28,847 bases of DNA, taken from positions 1 through 28,847 of the forward strand of contig JAEWQF010000059.1 in NCBI GenBank assembly GCA_023399295.1, given 5' to 3'. This DNA comes from Bacteroidota bacterium. GTDB lineage: Bacteria; Bacteroidota; Bacteroidia; Bacteroidales; Dysgonomonadaceae. Position 1 is the stretch's first letter. Each line of letters opens with the position of its first letter. A program made the translations under genes and the position numbers. Below the pieces are notes generated by a model. The model was not told where the DNA came from. It ran no database searches and saw only the letters and a list, made by a program, of their open reading frames with translations. Shown piece by piece: positions 1-7,547 of the stretch.

Positions 1-683
1 TCCTTGATGAGGTCTGTTTTCTCCGGCTTGCCGTAGTACTGTACATTGCCCACACCCTGCGAGCGGATGCTGAGGAAGTCAGAGGCGTAGCAGCTCACGT
101 TGCCCACTCCCTGCGAGGAGACCACCGCTTCCCGGGCGATCAGTCTGTCGGCCTCCACATTGCCCACTCCTTCGGAGTGGATCTCCACCTTGTTGGTTTT
201 ACCGCCTACGGTGGTGTTGCCCACTCCCTCGGAGCTGATCTTTACAAATTCACACTCCAGGCTGTTTGCGATAAGGTTGCCCACTCCCTCGCTGTTGATC
301 TCCAGTTGTGGGGTGTTGAACGTACCATCGACATGGATGTTGCCGACTCCTTCAAAGTCAATCTTTGTCAGGGTGGGGGTCGCGATCCGGATGGTCAGCT
401 TGCCGGCATTCCGGCCGAATCGTTTCCAAAATCCCTCATCTTCCATGTCGAGGATGAGCCGGTCGCCTTCTATCCTCACTTCGAGCCGGTTGAGCAACTC
501 TTCGCTTCCTTCGGCCGTGACAGCCGTGCCGGCAGACTGTGTGATATGGATATTGGCCACCACCGAAGCCTCGATTGCGGTGAAGTTACTCACCTCAAAG
601 GCATCTTTCGCGGTGCGTGACTGGGCACAGGAGGTGCTGTTGAGTGATATGAGCAATGTGAGTGCAAGGAATGTTGTTTTCAT
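1..683 (-). CDS. DUF2807-type secreted protein with GVGN repeats (C-terminus cut by window edge)
   Basis: The reading frame is open from the ATG at 683 to the window edge, giving 227 residues without the C-terminus. It starts with a signal peptide (MKTTFLALTLLISLNSTSC) ending in a Cys that could be lipidated, although the residues before it are a poor lipobox. The mature part resembles the DUF2807 'head GIN' putative adhesin family: a first strand region, then six copies of a (S/F)(E/Q)GVGN motif spaced 18-21 residues apart, as expected for a right-handed beta-helix. The copies show on the plus strand as TGCCCACTCC-like words at 47, 101, 161, 218, 278 and 341. The molecular role is unknown. 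It lies 55 nt after the TolC-like gene on the same strand with no clear promoter between them, so co-transcription with the efflux operon is likely. Family call good; function unknown. Confidence 0.82.
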   Translation of the reverse strand, partial: MKTTFLALTLLISLNSTSCAQSRTAKDAFEVSNFTAIEASVVANIHITQSAGTAVTAEGSEELLNRLEVRIEGDRLILDMEDEGFWKRFGRNAGKLTIRIATPTLTKIDFEGVGNIHVDGTFNTPQLEINSEGVGNLIANSLECEFVKISSEGVGNTTVGGKTNKVEIHSEGVGNVEADRLIAREAVVSSQGVGNVSCYASDFLSIRSQGVGNVQYYGKPEKTDLIK

Positions 684-738
684 CTCGTTACTTTTTTTTC
701 TGTTTGACAGGAACTGAACCACAATGGTTACAGTGAAA

Positions 739-2052
739 TCAATCTTTTAACAGTTCAAGGATCTTGAGCCGGAACGCATATTCATACTTGGCCTGTGCCT
801 CTTCTCCCAGTACGCGGGTGAGGTTGTTCTTGGCCAGGAATAGTTCATAGGAATTGGCTCTTCCACTTTCATATTTCTCTTCCGCAAAGCGATAGGATTC
901 GCGGCTGGCCTCCACCGATTTCTCTGCAGCTTCCCAGCGGCTCTTCGCGCCAATGGCGTTGTAAAATGCCTGCTCGATTTTCTTGCGCAGATCGATCTGT
1001 GTCTTGTCCATCTCCAATTGCGTATTGGCGATAGCCAGTTGTGCATTCTTCACACTGTTGCGGATCTGGAACTTGTTGAAGATGGGGATGCGCAGGTTGA
1101 AACCGAGCGAGTTGCTTATGTTGTTCCGCAACTGTGTGTTGAAGGCGTCGTTGTTGCGTCCGCTCATGTTGTAGTAACCGGTTCCCATATTGGCACCGAA
1201 GGTGAGGGAGGGAAAGTATTGCGACCGGGCCATCAGCAATTCCTTCTCGCTGCTCTCCAGACGGTAGCGCATGCTGCGCAATTCGGGGCGGTTCATCAAT
1301 GCGCTTTCATAGACTGTTTCCGATGCCAGCAGGGGTGTTTCACTGATCAGCGATTCGGCCGGAGGGGCGGTGATGTCGAAGTTGTCAAACTGATCCAACT
1401 CCATGATCTGTGCCAGGTCGAGCAATGCCAGCCGCAGGTTGTTCTCTGCCTGTACGCGGTTCAGCTCCTCGGTAGCCTGTTGTGCTTCCTGTTCCAGTAG
1501 CTCGCCACGTGCCATCCTGCCACTTTTCACCAGCTCTGTTCGGCGGGCGATATCAGCCTGTGTGGTCTCCAACTGGTTCTCGGCGATCCGGAGCAGTTCC
1601 TTGTTGAGGAGTGCCTGCAGGAAGGCAGTGGAGACACTCATCACAATGTCGTCCTGCATCTTTTCAAGGTCTGCCTCGGAGGCATACAGTTCTGCTTTGC
1701 GCGCATCGATGTTGTGCTTCATGCGCAACCCGTCAAAGAGGGTGATATTTGCTCCAATGCTGAAGCTGGTCTGCGATGAGTTGGTGTTTTGATAGACATT
1801 GTCGAGACCGATGGAGCGGCCGAAGACGAAGTTTTGTCCCGCCGAGGCACTCAGGTTAGGCAACAGGTCGGCCCGTGCCTGGCTATAGGCGATCTCGCGT
1901 TGCTGGCGGTTCAGTTCCTGTTGTTTGATGTTGCGGTTGTTCTCGAGTGCTGTCTCGATGCATTCCATCAGCGTATATTGCTTCTGAGCCGTGAGGGGAG
2001 CGAGGAAGCCGAAGAGCAACAGCACCAGGGTGATTGTTTGTCTGATCTGCAT
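739..2052 (-). CDS. TolC family outer membrane efflux protein
   Basis: A 437-residue outer membrane factor that would form the trimeric beta-barrel plus alpha-helical tunnel of a tripartite exporter. The signal peptide is residues 1-22 (ending LTAQ). The mature protein has the internal duplication usual for TolC: long amphipathic helices, a glycine/aromatic beta segment near residues 70-95 (FVFGRS...LFDGLRMKHN), more helices, and a second beta segment near 285-330 (FGANMGTGYYN...LRIPIFNK). The frame continues upstream to an ATG at 2091, but that start adds 13 polar residues before the signal peptide and overlaps the adaptor gene by 29 nt; the ATG at 2052 leaves 10 nt and puts the signal peptide first. 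It follows the MacA-like adaptor directly. Substrate cannot be told from sequence. Confidence 0.93.
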   Translation of the reverse strand: MQIRQTITLVLLLFGFLAPLTAQKQYTLMECIETALENNRNIKQQELNRQQREIAYSQARADLLPNLSASAGQNFVFGRSIGLDNVYQNTNSSQTSFSIGANITLFDGLRMKHNIDARKAELYASEADLEKMQDDIVMSVSTAFLQALLNKELLRIAENQLETTQADIARRTELVKSGRMARGELLEQEAQQATEELNRVQAENNLRLALLDLAQIMELDQFDNFDITAPPAESLISETPLLASETVYESALMNRPELRSMRYRLESSEKELLMARSQYFPSLTFGANMGTGYYNMSGRNNDAFNTQLRNNISNSLGFNLRIPIFNKFQIRNSVKNAQLAIANTQLEMDKTQIDLRKKIEQAFYNAIGAKSRWEAAEKSVEASRESYRFAEEKYESGRANSYELFLAKNNLTRVLGEEAQAKYEYAFRLKILELLKD

Positions 2053-2062
2053 GGTCACTTGT

Positions 2063-3163
2063 TTACTTTTGTTCAATGATTTCACTGCCACGTATCTTGT
2101 CGTTCTCTTTCAACCCTTCCACCACCTCTATCTGGATGCCATCAGAGAGACCTACTTTCACAAAATGGCGATCAAACGCCTGTGGCTTCTCGCTCTTCAC
2201 GAGATAGACAAATGCCGAGTCGCCACTGAATTCCACCGTGCTCTCAGGTATCGTCAACACATCGGTGCGTTTGTCGAGGATGATGTCGGCATTGGCGCTG
2301 TAGCCTGCACGGATAAAGACATCGTCAGGTAGCTTCATGGCTGCCTTCATCTCAAAGAGAATGGCTCCCGATTCCTCCACACCCTTGGGTGACACATACT
2401 CCAATGAGGCGGGGATCTGGCGGTCCTGAACGGCACCGATTGTGATCTCCATGGGCATCCCCACCGATAGTTTTCCCACCTCTGTCTCATCAATTTTTCC
2501 CACAAAGAGCATGTCACTCAGGTTGGCTACCGAGGCTACCGTGGTGCCATCGTTGAAGTTGTTGGACTGGATCACCGAGTTGCCCACCTTCACCGGTACG
2601 TCGAGGATGGTTCCACTCACGGTGGAGCGCACCAGGGTGTTGCTTGTCTTTGCCGAACTCTGGGTGATGCCGGTGCGCACCAGGCTCAGGTTGTCGTTGG
2701 CAGCCCGCAGTTCCTCCTGGTCGTTCCTGTACTGCAGCTCCACCTTCTCAAACTCCTCGCGCGAGATCACCTCGTTGTCGAAAAGCTTCCTGTCGCGCTC
2801 GTAGTTGAGCTTGCTCTGACCGGCCGCCAGTTGTGCACGTTCCACCCGCGACTCGGCACTGCTCAGGTTCACCATGTCGGGTACCACCTGTATTTTGGCG
2901 ATGATATCACCTGCCTGTACCTTTTCTCCCGCCTCCTTGTATACTTCCGAGATGATCCCCGACATCTGGGGCTTGATGAGGATCTCGTTGCGTGGCTCCA
3001 CCTTGCCGGTAGCTACCGTTCTCTTTTCGATGGATCCTTTTGTTGTTGTTTCAATTTGGTAGGTGACAACTTTGGGCCGTGATTTTTGCCAGAGAAACAC
3101 AAAGGTAGAAATCACCAGAAAGCCCAATAGTGCAAAGCCTGCAATTCTCAAAATTCGTTTCAT
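2063..3163 (-). CDS. MacA-like periplasmic adaptor (HlyD/RND membrane fusion family)
   Basis: A 366-residue membrane fusion protein bridging the inner membrane permeases and the TolC-like channel. One N-terminal membrane anchor lies at about residues 7-25. A barrel-sandwich half motif follows (residues about 55-92, IKPQMSGIISEVYKEAGEKV), then an alpha-helical hairpin rich in charged and Gln residues (about 97-165), the second sandwich half (TVSGTILDVPVKVGNSV), a beta-barrel domain and a membrane-proximal domain ending in KENDKIRGSEI. Length and order fit the MacA group. It sits 40 nt after the first MacB-type permease and 10 nt before the TolC-like gene, so one operon is very likely. It could serve an antibiotic, lipid or peptide exporter; the sequence does not decide. 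Confidence 0.93.
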   Translation of the reverse strand: MKRILRIAGFALLGFLVISTFVFLWQKSRPKVVTYQIETTTKGSIEKRTVATGKVEPRNEILIKPQMSGIISEVYKEAGEKVQAGDIIAKIQVVPDMVNLSSAESRVERAQLAAGQSKLNYERDRKLFDNEVISREEFEKVELQYRNDQEELRAANDNLSLVRTGITQSSAKTSNTLVRSTVSGTILDVPVKVGNSVIQSNNFNDGTTVASVANLSDMLFVGKIDETEVGKLSVGMPMEITIGAVQDRQIPASLEYVSPKGVEESGAILFEMKAAMKLPDDVFIRAGYSANADIILDKRTDVLTIPESTVEFSGDSAFVYLVKSEKPQAFDRHFVKVGLSDGIQIEVVEGLKENDKIRGSEIIEQK

Positions 3164-3176
3164 GTAAATGTAATTT

Positions 3177-3197
3177 AGTTATCAGTTATCAGTTGTC
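3177..3197. repeat. three tandem 7-bp units between permease and adaptor genes
   Basis: The plus strand reads AGTTATC, AGTTATC, AGTTGTC in direct tandem, filling half of the 40-nt gap between the MacB-type permease stop and the MacA-like start. On the coding (minus) strand it reads as GATAACT units just upstream of the adaptor start. Similar short arrays occur between genes in other Bacteroidetes, from memory; function is not known. Confidence 0.75.
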
Positions 3198-3203
3198 AAT
3201 TTT

Positions 3204-4451
3204 TTATTCTTCGCCGATTGCCTCTACCGGTTTGATCAGCATGGCCCGTTGGGCAGGAATGTATCCGGCGAAGGTGCCGATGATGATCAGGATGATGAGC
3301 GAGCCGATGGCCATCGTGAATGAGATCTGGGGATCCTTGAAGAACTGGTCACCCTGACTCAATACGATGCCGGTAGCGCGCAGCAGACCGACACCCATCA
3401 CAATACCCGTGATTCCGGCCAGTACCGTAAGCACCACGCTTTCGCTCAGGATCTGCCCGATGATGTCGTTGGGTGTAGCACCCAGTGCGCGTCGGATGCC
3501 AATCTCCTTGGTGCGCTCACGTACCGTTACCAGCATGATGTTGCTCACACCGATAGCACCTGCAATGAGGGTGCCCAGTCCCACCAGCCAGATGAGCGAG
3601 GCGATGCCGATGCCCAGGTAGTTGAACATCTTGAATTGTTCTTCAATGTTCATGGTCCATACAGCCTCCTTGTCGTCGGGTGCTATCTGGTGCTGTTGTT
3701 TCAGGACTTCCTCAATCTTATCCTGAATCACCTTCACCGCAACACCATCGATGGCTGTGGCCGCCAGGAAATGGACGATATTGCCCATATTGAATGCCTG
3801 CTGCATGGTGGAGAAAGGGAGTACCACCGTTTCGGCGGTCTGTCCGCCGATGCTGACACCGGAGGTGCTTCGAGCCACACCAATCACCTTGAAATAGATG
3901 CCATTGACACGGATCTGCTTGCCTGTCGGATCTTCACCTTTCTGGAAGAGTACTTCATAGATGCGTTCACCAATGACACACACTTTTCTTTTTTCCGCGA
4001 TGTCAATGTCGTTCACATAACGGCCATAGAGCAACTTGCTCTTCTCAATCAGATCGTATTCGGGATAACATCCTTTCACGAGGTAGGATCCGTTCTTCTC
4101 GCCTCTTACAACGTTGTTGCCATCTCCCCGCGAAAATAAGACCGGAGAGATGTATTGCATTTCCGAAACCTTCTCCTGAATCAACAGCAGGTCACTGTTG
4201 ATGATGTTCCATCTTCTTCCTTTGCGGAAACCTTTATAGGGCAGTGTGGTACGGGAAGATTCGAAGAAGCAGGAGTTGGTGGCAAACCCCTCGATCTGCG
4301 ATGTCATCCCTGTCTCCAGCGCATTTCCTGCACCCACCATCAGCACCAGCATCAGCATCCCCCAGAATACGCCAAAGGCGGTGAGCACGCTCCTCGATTT
4401 GTTGTGCGTGATGGTGACCCATATCTCTTGCCATCTGTCTTTGTCGAACAT
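3204..4451 (-). CDS. MacB-type ABC transporter permease (FtsX family), first of two
   Basis: A 415-residue inner membrane permease. It has an N-terminal membrane helix (about residues 23-45), a large periplasmic MacB core domain (about 50-275), and three C-terminal helices of the FtsX domain (about 280-405). Between helices 2 and 3 is the typical coupling region GVSNIMLVTVRERTKEIGIRR followed by ALGATPNDI. There is no fused ATPase, unlike E. coli MacB; the ATPase is encoded separately at 5799-6521. The neighbouring permease at 4540-5802 has the same architecture but clearly different sequence, so the transporter may be a heterodimer, as known for related split systems. It is 88 nt downstream of that gene and 40 nt upstream of the adaptor. 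It moves substrate by mechanotransmission rather than through a membrane pore, by analogy with MacB. Confidence 0.93.
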   Translation of the reverse strand: MFDKDRWQEIWVTITHNKSRSVLTAFGVFWGMLMLVLMVGAGNALETGMTSQIEGFATNSCFFESSRTTLPYKGFRKGRRWNIINSDLLLIQEKVSEMQYISPVLFSRGDGNNVVRGEKNGSYLVKGCYPEYDLIEKSKLLYGRYVNDIDIAEKRKVCVIGERIYEVLFQKGEDPTGKQIRVNGIYFKVIGVARSTSGVSIGGQTAETVVLPFSTMQQAFNMGNIVHFLAATAIDGVAVKVIQDKIEEVLKQQHQIAPDDKEAVWTMNIEEQFKMFNYLGIGIASLIWLVGLGTLIAGAIGVSNIMLVTVRERTKEIGIRRALGATPNDIIGQILSESVVLTVLAGITGIVMGVGLLRATGIVLSQGDQFFKDPQISFTMAIGSLIILIIIGTFAGYIPAQRAMLIKPVEAIGEE

Positions 4452-4539
4452 ATTGCTTGGTTCTTTATTTTTGGTTTAATGTTCTTGGTCCTAGAATTAT
4501 AGTTTCTAAACCTTGAATATCGAACATCAAATTAATTAT

Positions 4540-5802
4540 TCATTCCTGTCTCATCGCTTCGATGGGCTGCACGCGCACCGCTTTGCGGGCGGGTAGGTAT
4601 CCGGCAATCACACCTGCGATGATGAGAATGACTGTCGCAAAGATGGCATATCCAATGTCAACCGTGGGGTTGGTGAATACCGACATCTGCGGTTCGTCGG
4701 TGACCGGTTTGCCGTTTGCCGCCTGCACCATGAAGAAATTGATCAGCTCGGTGAGTCCGATCCCCATCAGCATCCCGATGTATCCGAAAATGGTGGTGAT
4801 GAAGATCGATTCCAGGATGATGGTTCTCAGGATGGCCATGGGTGTGGCACCGATCGCTTTGCGGATGCCAATCTCACGGGTGCGCTCCTTTACCGATACC
4901 AACATGATGTTGCTTACTCCCACAATACCGGCAATGAGGGTGAGGATGCCGATGATTGTGACAAAGAAGGTGATTCCGCCAAAGATCTTGATCGTCTCCA
5001 CATATTCTGATTGCGCATTGTATACGTAGAGAGCCTGCTCATCTTCCGGGTCGAAATTCATCTGTTGTCCCATCAGGCTTCTCAGTGATTCATTAAACCG
5101 GTCGTTTTCTGCTTCAGTGTCGAGTCCGTCAACCGTGAAGGTGATCTGCCAGAACTTGCGTTGCGGGTTGTAGATTGCCTGAGCAGTTGTAAAAGGGATG
5201 TAGGCGTTGGAACCACCATATTGTTCTTTCTTGGTGTTGATGCCCACCACCTTGAACATCACCTGTCCCACCTTCACATACTTGCCAAGTGGTGGCTCAT
5301 TTTTAAACAGCACCTCAGCAATCTTCTGATCGAGCACGATCACCTTGCTCATTGCTTTCATATCCAGTTCATTGATGAATCGCCCTTTCCCCGGCGGTAT
5401 GAGCAGCTTCTCGATGTCGAGAAAATTGGGCATCACCCCTCTCAGACCGTATGAACCATACTCCGTATCGTATGAGATGGTCTGGGTGGTGTTGTACCTA
5501 GCGGTGATCAGACGGCTCTCATCCACCCGATCATTGATGACATCCACTTCGTTTTCGGTAAACTGCAATTGACGTCCCGACTTCAGACCGTTGTGCGGCA
5601 TGGAAGTGGTACCCGACCACATGTTGATCATGTTAACAGCCCTTGAACTGAAGTTCTGCATCACCCCGTTCTTCAGTCCGTTGCCGGCTCCCAACAGCAC
5701 AATCAGAATAAATATTCCCCACGACACAGACAATCCCGTGAGCGTGGTTCGCAATTTGTTCTTTTTCAGCGTGTCGAGTATCTCCTGAATGTGATCGTTC
5801 AT
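4540..5802 (-). CDS. MacB-type ABC transporter permease (FtsX family), second of two
   Basis: A 420-residue permease with the same plan as its neighbour: an N-terminal helix (about residues 22-42), a MacB periplasmic core domain (about 45-280) and an FtsX domain with three helices (about 285-410). The coupling motif reads GVSNIMLVSVKERTREIGIRK, then AIGATPMAI. Its start codon overlaps the stop of the ATPase gene in an ATGA arrangement (5799-5802), which suggests translational coupling and a fixed ratio with the ATPase. The insertion between FtsX helices 2 and 3 (VQAANGKPVTDEPQMSV) differs from the other permease. This is the partner most tightly tied to the ATPase; whether it forms homo- or heterodimers is not visible. 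Confidence 0.93.
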   Translation of the reverse strand: MNDHIQEILDTLKKNKLRTTLTGLSVSWGIFILIVLLGAGNGLKNGVMQNFSSRAVNMINMWSGTTSMPHNGLKSGRQLQFTENEVDVINDRVDESRLITARYNTTQTISYDTEYGSYGLRGVMPNFLDIEKLLIPPGKGRFINELDMKAMSKVIVLDQKIAEVLFKNEPPLGKYVKVGQVMFKVVGINTKKEQYGGSNAYIPFTTAQAIYNPQRKFWQITFTVDGLDTEAENDRFNESLRSLMGQQMNFDPEDEQALYVYNAQSEYVETIKIFGGITFFVTIIGILTLIAGIVGVSNIMLVSVKERTREIGIRKAIGATPMAILRTIILESIFITTIFGYIGMLMGIGLTELINFFMVQAANGKPVTDEPQMSVFTNPTVDIGYAIFATVILIIAGVIAGYLPARKAVRVQPIEAMRQE

Positions 5803-6521
5803 AACGATTGATAATTGAGAGATGGAATCGTTTCATGAATGCCGTTTTCCTTGCGGGTCTCATATTCAATCATCCCATCCTTGAGGTGGATGATCCGCCG
5901 GGTGGCATCGGCTACCGAACGTTCGTGCGTGACGATGATGGTGGTGATGCCCTCATTGTTGAGATTGGTGAGCACCTCCATCACCTCTTCCGTGGTCTTG
6001 CTGTCGAGTGCCCCGGTGGGTTCATCGGCAAGAATTACCTTGGGATTGGAGATCATGGCTCGGGCAATGGCCACACGTTGCTTCTGGCCACCCGACATCT
6101 CGTTGGGCAGGTGGTGCGCCCATTCTTTCAGCCCCATGCGGTCGAGGTGCTCCATGGCAATGAGGTTGCGTTTCTTGCGGCTCACCTTTTTATAATAGAG
6201 GGGCAACGCCACATTCTCCAATGCATTCTTGAAGTTGATCAGGTTGAACGACTGGAAGACGAAGCCGATCATCTCGTTGCGATATTGTGCCGCCTGCCTT
6301 TCACTCAGGTTCCTGATCAGGGAGCCGTTGAGGTGATAGTCGCCCCTGTCGTAGGTGTCGAGAATGCCCAGAATGTTGAGCAGTGTGGACTTGCCGGATC
6401 CGGAGGCACCCATGATGGAGACATACTCCCCGGACTCAATATCCAGGTCGATGCCTTTGAGTACATGCAATGAAAGTGCCTCGGTGTGATAAGATTTGTG
6501 TAGTTGACGAATATGAATCAT
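5799..6521 (-). CDS. ABC transporter ATP-binding protein (MacB/LolD type)
   Basis: A 240-residue cytoplasmic ATPase that powers the two downstream MacB-type permeases. All nucleotide-binding motifs are present: Walker A GASGSGKST (38-46), Q-loop FQSFNL (89-94), signature MSGGQ (142-146, Met for the usual Leu), Walker B VILADEP (162-168), D-loop GALDS and H-loop His199. A roughly 25-residue C-terminal tail after the fold (YETRKENGIHETIPSLNYQSL) is slightly longer than usual. It is the first gene of the operon, 85 nt after a predicted start of transcription, and its TGA overlaps the next ATG. LolD-like function was considered, but the MacA and TolC partners favour efflux. Confidence 0.95.
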   Translation of the reverse strand: MIHIRQLHKSYHTEALSLHVLKGIDLDIESGEYVSIMGASGSGKSTLLNILGILDTYDRGDYHLNGSLIRNLSERQAAQYRNEMIGFVFQSFNLINFKNALENVALPLYYKKVSRKKRNLIAMEHLDRMGLKEWAHHLPNEMSGGQKQRVAIARAMISNPKVILADEPTGALDSKTTEEVMEVLTNLNNEGITTIIVTHERSVADATRRIIHLKDGMIEYETRKENGIHETIPSLNYQSL

Positions 6522-6848
6522 CTGTTCGGTGATTTGTGATTCTTCTTAGACGCATAATCGGGAAGAATCGTTACAGAATTTGCGCTTTTTTTTGTGAATG
6601 AATAGAACGGCACAAATATATGCCAAAACCTTGTACTATGCAATACATACTACTAGAGAATAATGCAATATTAACATAGATTAACCATTCGAGCTTGCTT
6701 GTAGATGCCTATAATATTTATATACCACTGATTGAAAGGTGTTTAATTTGAATAGGCGTTGAAAATTACATCAGTTGTCATCGCGGGAGTGCGAGAGATT
6801 CCATAATAAAAAAAACAGTTGCAATCCGGCTGGGAGCAGGATGGGGTG
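6522..6848. other. 327-nt non-coding gap upstream of the efflux operon
   Basis: AT-rich DNA with no credible gene. It holds a promoter-like site for the efflux operon (6613-6643, minus strand) and, at its right end, a hairpin plus A-run (T-run on the minus strand) that probably ends the deacetylase transcript (6808-6858). The stretch between about 6645 and 6800 shows no further structure that I can support. Confidence 0.6.
6613..6643 (-). promoter_or_regulatory. predicted promoter of the MacAB-TolC operon
   Basis: On the minus strand the -7 box is TATATTTG (6613-6620), a perfect match to Bacteroidetes TAnnTTTG, with TTG (6641-6643) 20 nt upstream as -33 element. Transcription would begin near 6606, giving a leader of about 85 nt before the ATPase gene. 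Confidence 0.6.
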
Positions 6849-6858
6849 TTAAGCCGGA
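6808..6858 (-). terminator. probable terminator after the polysaccharide deacetylase
   Basis: On the minus strand TCCGGCT (6852-6858) can pair with AGCCGGA (6825-6831), a 7-bp GC-rich stem with a 20-nt loop; a run of eight T follows (6808-6815) after a 9-nt spacer. The left arm overlaps the last codons of the gene. Large loop and spacer make it a weaker call. Confidence 0.45.
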
Positions 6859-7469
6859 ATCAGTGCAAATACATAACCCTCCTCCAGCAACCATTCGATG
6901 GCTCGAGGCAATGCATATTTCATCCTTTTCTCGGCTTTCAGTGAGTCGTGAAAGACAACAATGGAGCCGTCGCGCGTATATCGTTTCACGTTGTCAAGCA
7001 CCTTTTCAGGTGTCATGAATCGGCTGTAGTCGCGGGTCACCACATCCCACATCACCACCTTGTACCCATTCTGTTGGAATGCCCTGTTTTGCGCAATGCG
7101 CATGTGTCCATGGGGAGGGCGGAACAGTCGGGAGTCAATCAATTCGGCGGCCTCGGCACTGTTTTCAATCAGGTAAGCTGTTGTGTGTTTCCAACACTGC
7201 AGATGGTTGAAGGTGTGGTTGCCGGTTTGATGACCCCTCTCCAGCAGTTCATGGTAGATTTGGGGGTATTTGCGTACGTTGTCACCCACGCAGAAGAAGG
7301 TTGCCTTCACCTGATACCTGTCGAGCAGGTCGAGGACCCAGGGCGTCACTTCCGGTATTGGACCGTCGTCGAAGGTGAGGTAGACCGTTTTGTGGTGCTC
7401 ATCCTTGATGCGCCAGAGTGTTCCGGGATAGAGGGACCTGTAGAACAGAGGGGGTTGTTCAATCAACAT
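6849..7469 (-). CDS. polysaccharide deacetylase (NodB homology, CE4)
   Basis: A 206-residue protein that is essentially one NodB domain, predicted to remove N-acetyl (or O-acetyl) groups from a glycan using a metal. All five motifs are visible: TFDDGP (32-37, catalytic base Asp34 and metal Asp35), HTFNH (85-89, metal His85 and His89), RPPHG (117-121), WDVVTRDY (141-148) and VVFHDS (171-176, catalytic His174). There is no clear signal peptide; the N-terminus (MLIEQPPLFYRSLYPGTLWR) is short, so the protein may be cytoplasmic or exported in an unusual way. It lies downstream of the large glycosyltransferase with a hairpin terminator between them, so it may be only partly co-transcribed. Substrate is not predictable; similar enzymes act on peptidoglycan or surface glycans. 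Confidence 0.92.
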   Translation of the reverse strand: MLIEQPPLFYRSLYPGTLWRIKDEHHKTVYLTFDDGPIPEVTPWVLDLLDRYQVKATFFCVGDNVRKYPQIYHELLERGHQTGNHTFNHLQCWKHTTAYLIENSAEAAELIDSRLFRPPHGHMRIAQNRAFQQNGYKVVMWDVVTRDYSRFMTPEKVLDNVKRYTRDGSIVVFHDSLKAEKRMKYALPRAIEWLLEEGYVFALIPA

Positions 7470-7493
7470 GATCGTTTGTGGAATTACGCATGA

Positions 7494-7538
7494 AAAGGAG
7501 CACCCGGCTCTGGCAATTGGCCGATCGGGTGCTTCTTT
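7494..7538 (-). terminator. hairpin terminator after the GT117 gene
   Basis: AGCACCCG (7499-7506) and CGGGTGCT (7526-7533) form a perfect 8-bp stem that extends by five more pairs, one of them G-U, through AAAGG (7494-7498) and TCTTT (7534-7538). On the minus strand it lies 10 nt after the glycosyltransferase stop and is followed by TTTTC. It separates that gene from the deacetylase. Confidence 0.7.
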
Positions 7539-7547
7539 CTGATTGAT

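Noticed and set aside
100..717. 205-codon plus-strand frame with repeated LPTPS segments
   Set aside because: The repeat is the reverse complement of the GVGN repeats of the DUF2807 gene, whose signal peptide and repeat pattern identify the coding strand.
714..733. Small bulged hairpin between TolC-like and DUF2807 genes
   Set aside because: Few pairs, bulged, no T run in the transcribed direction; not enough for a terminator or attenuator.
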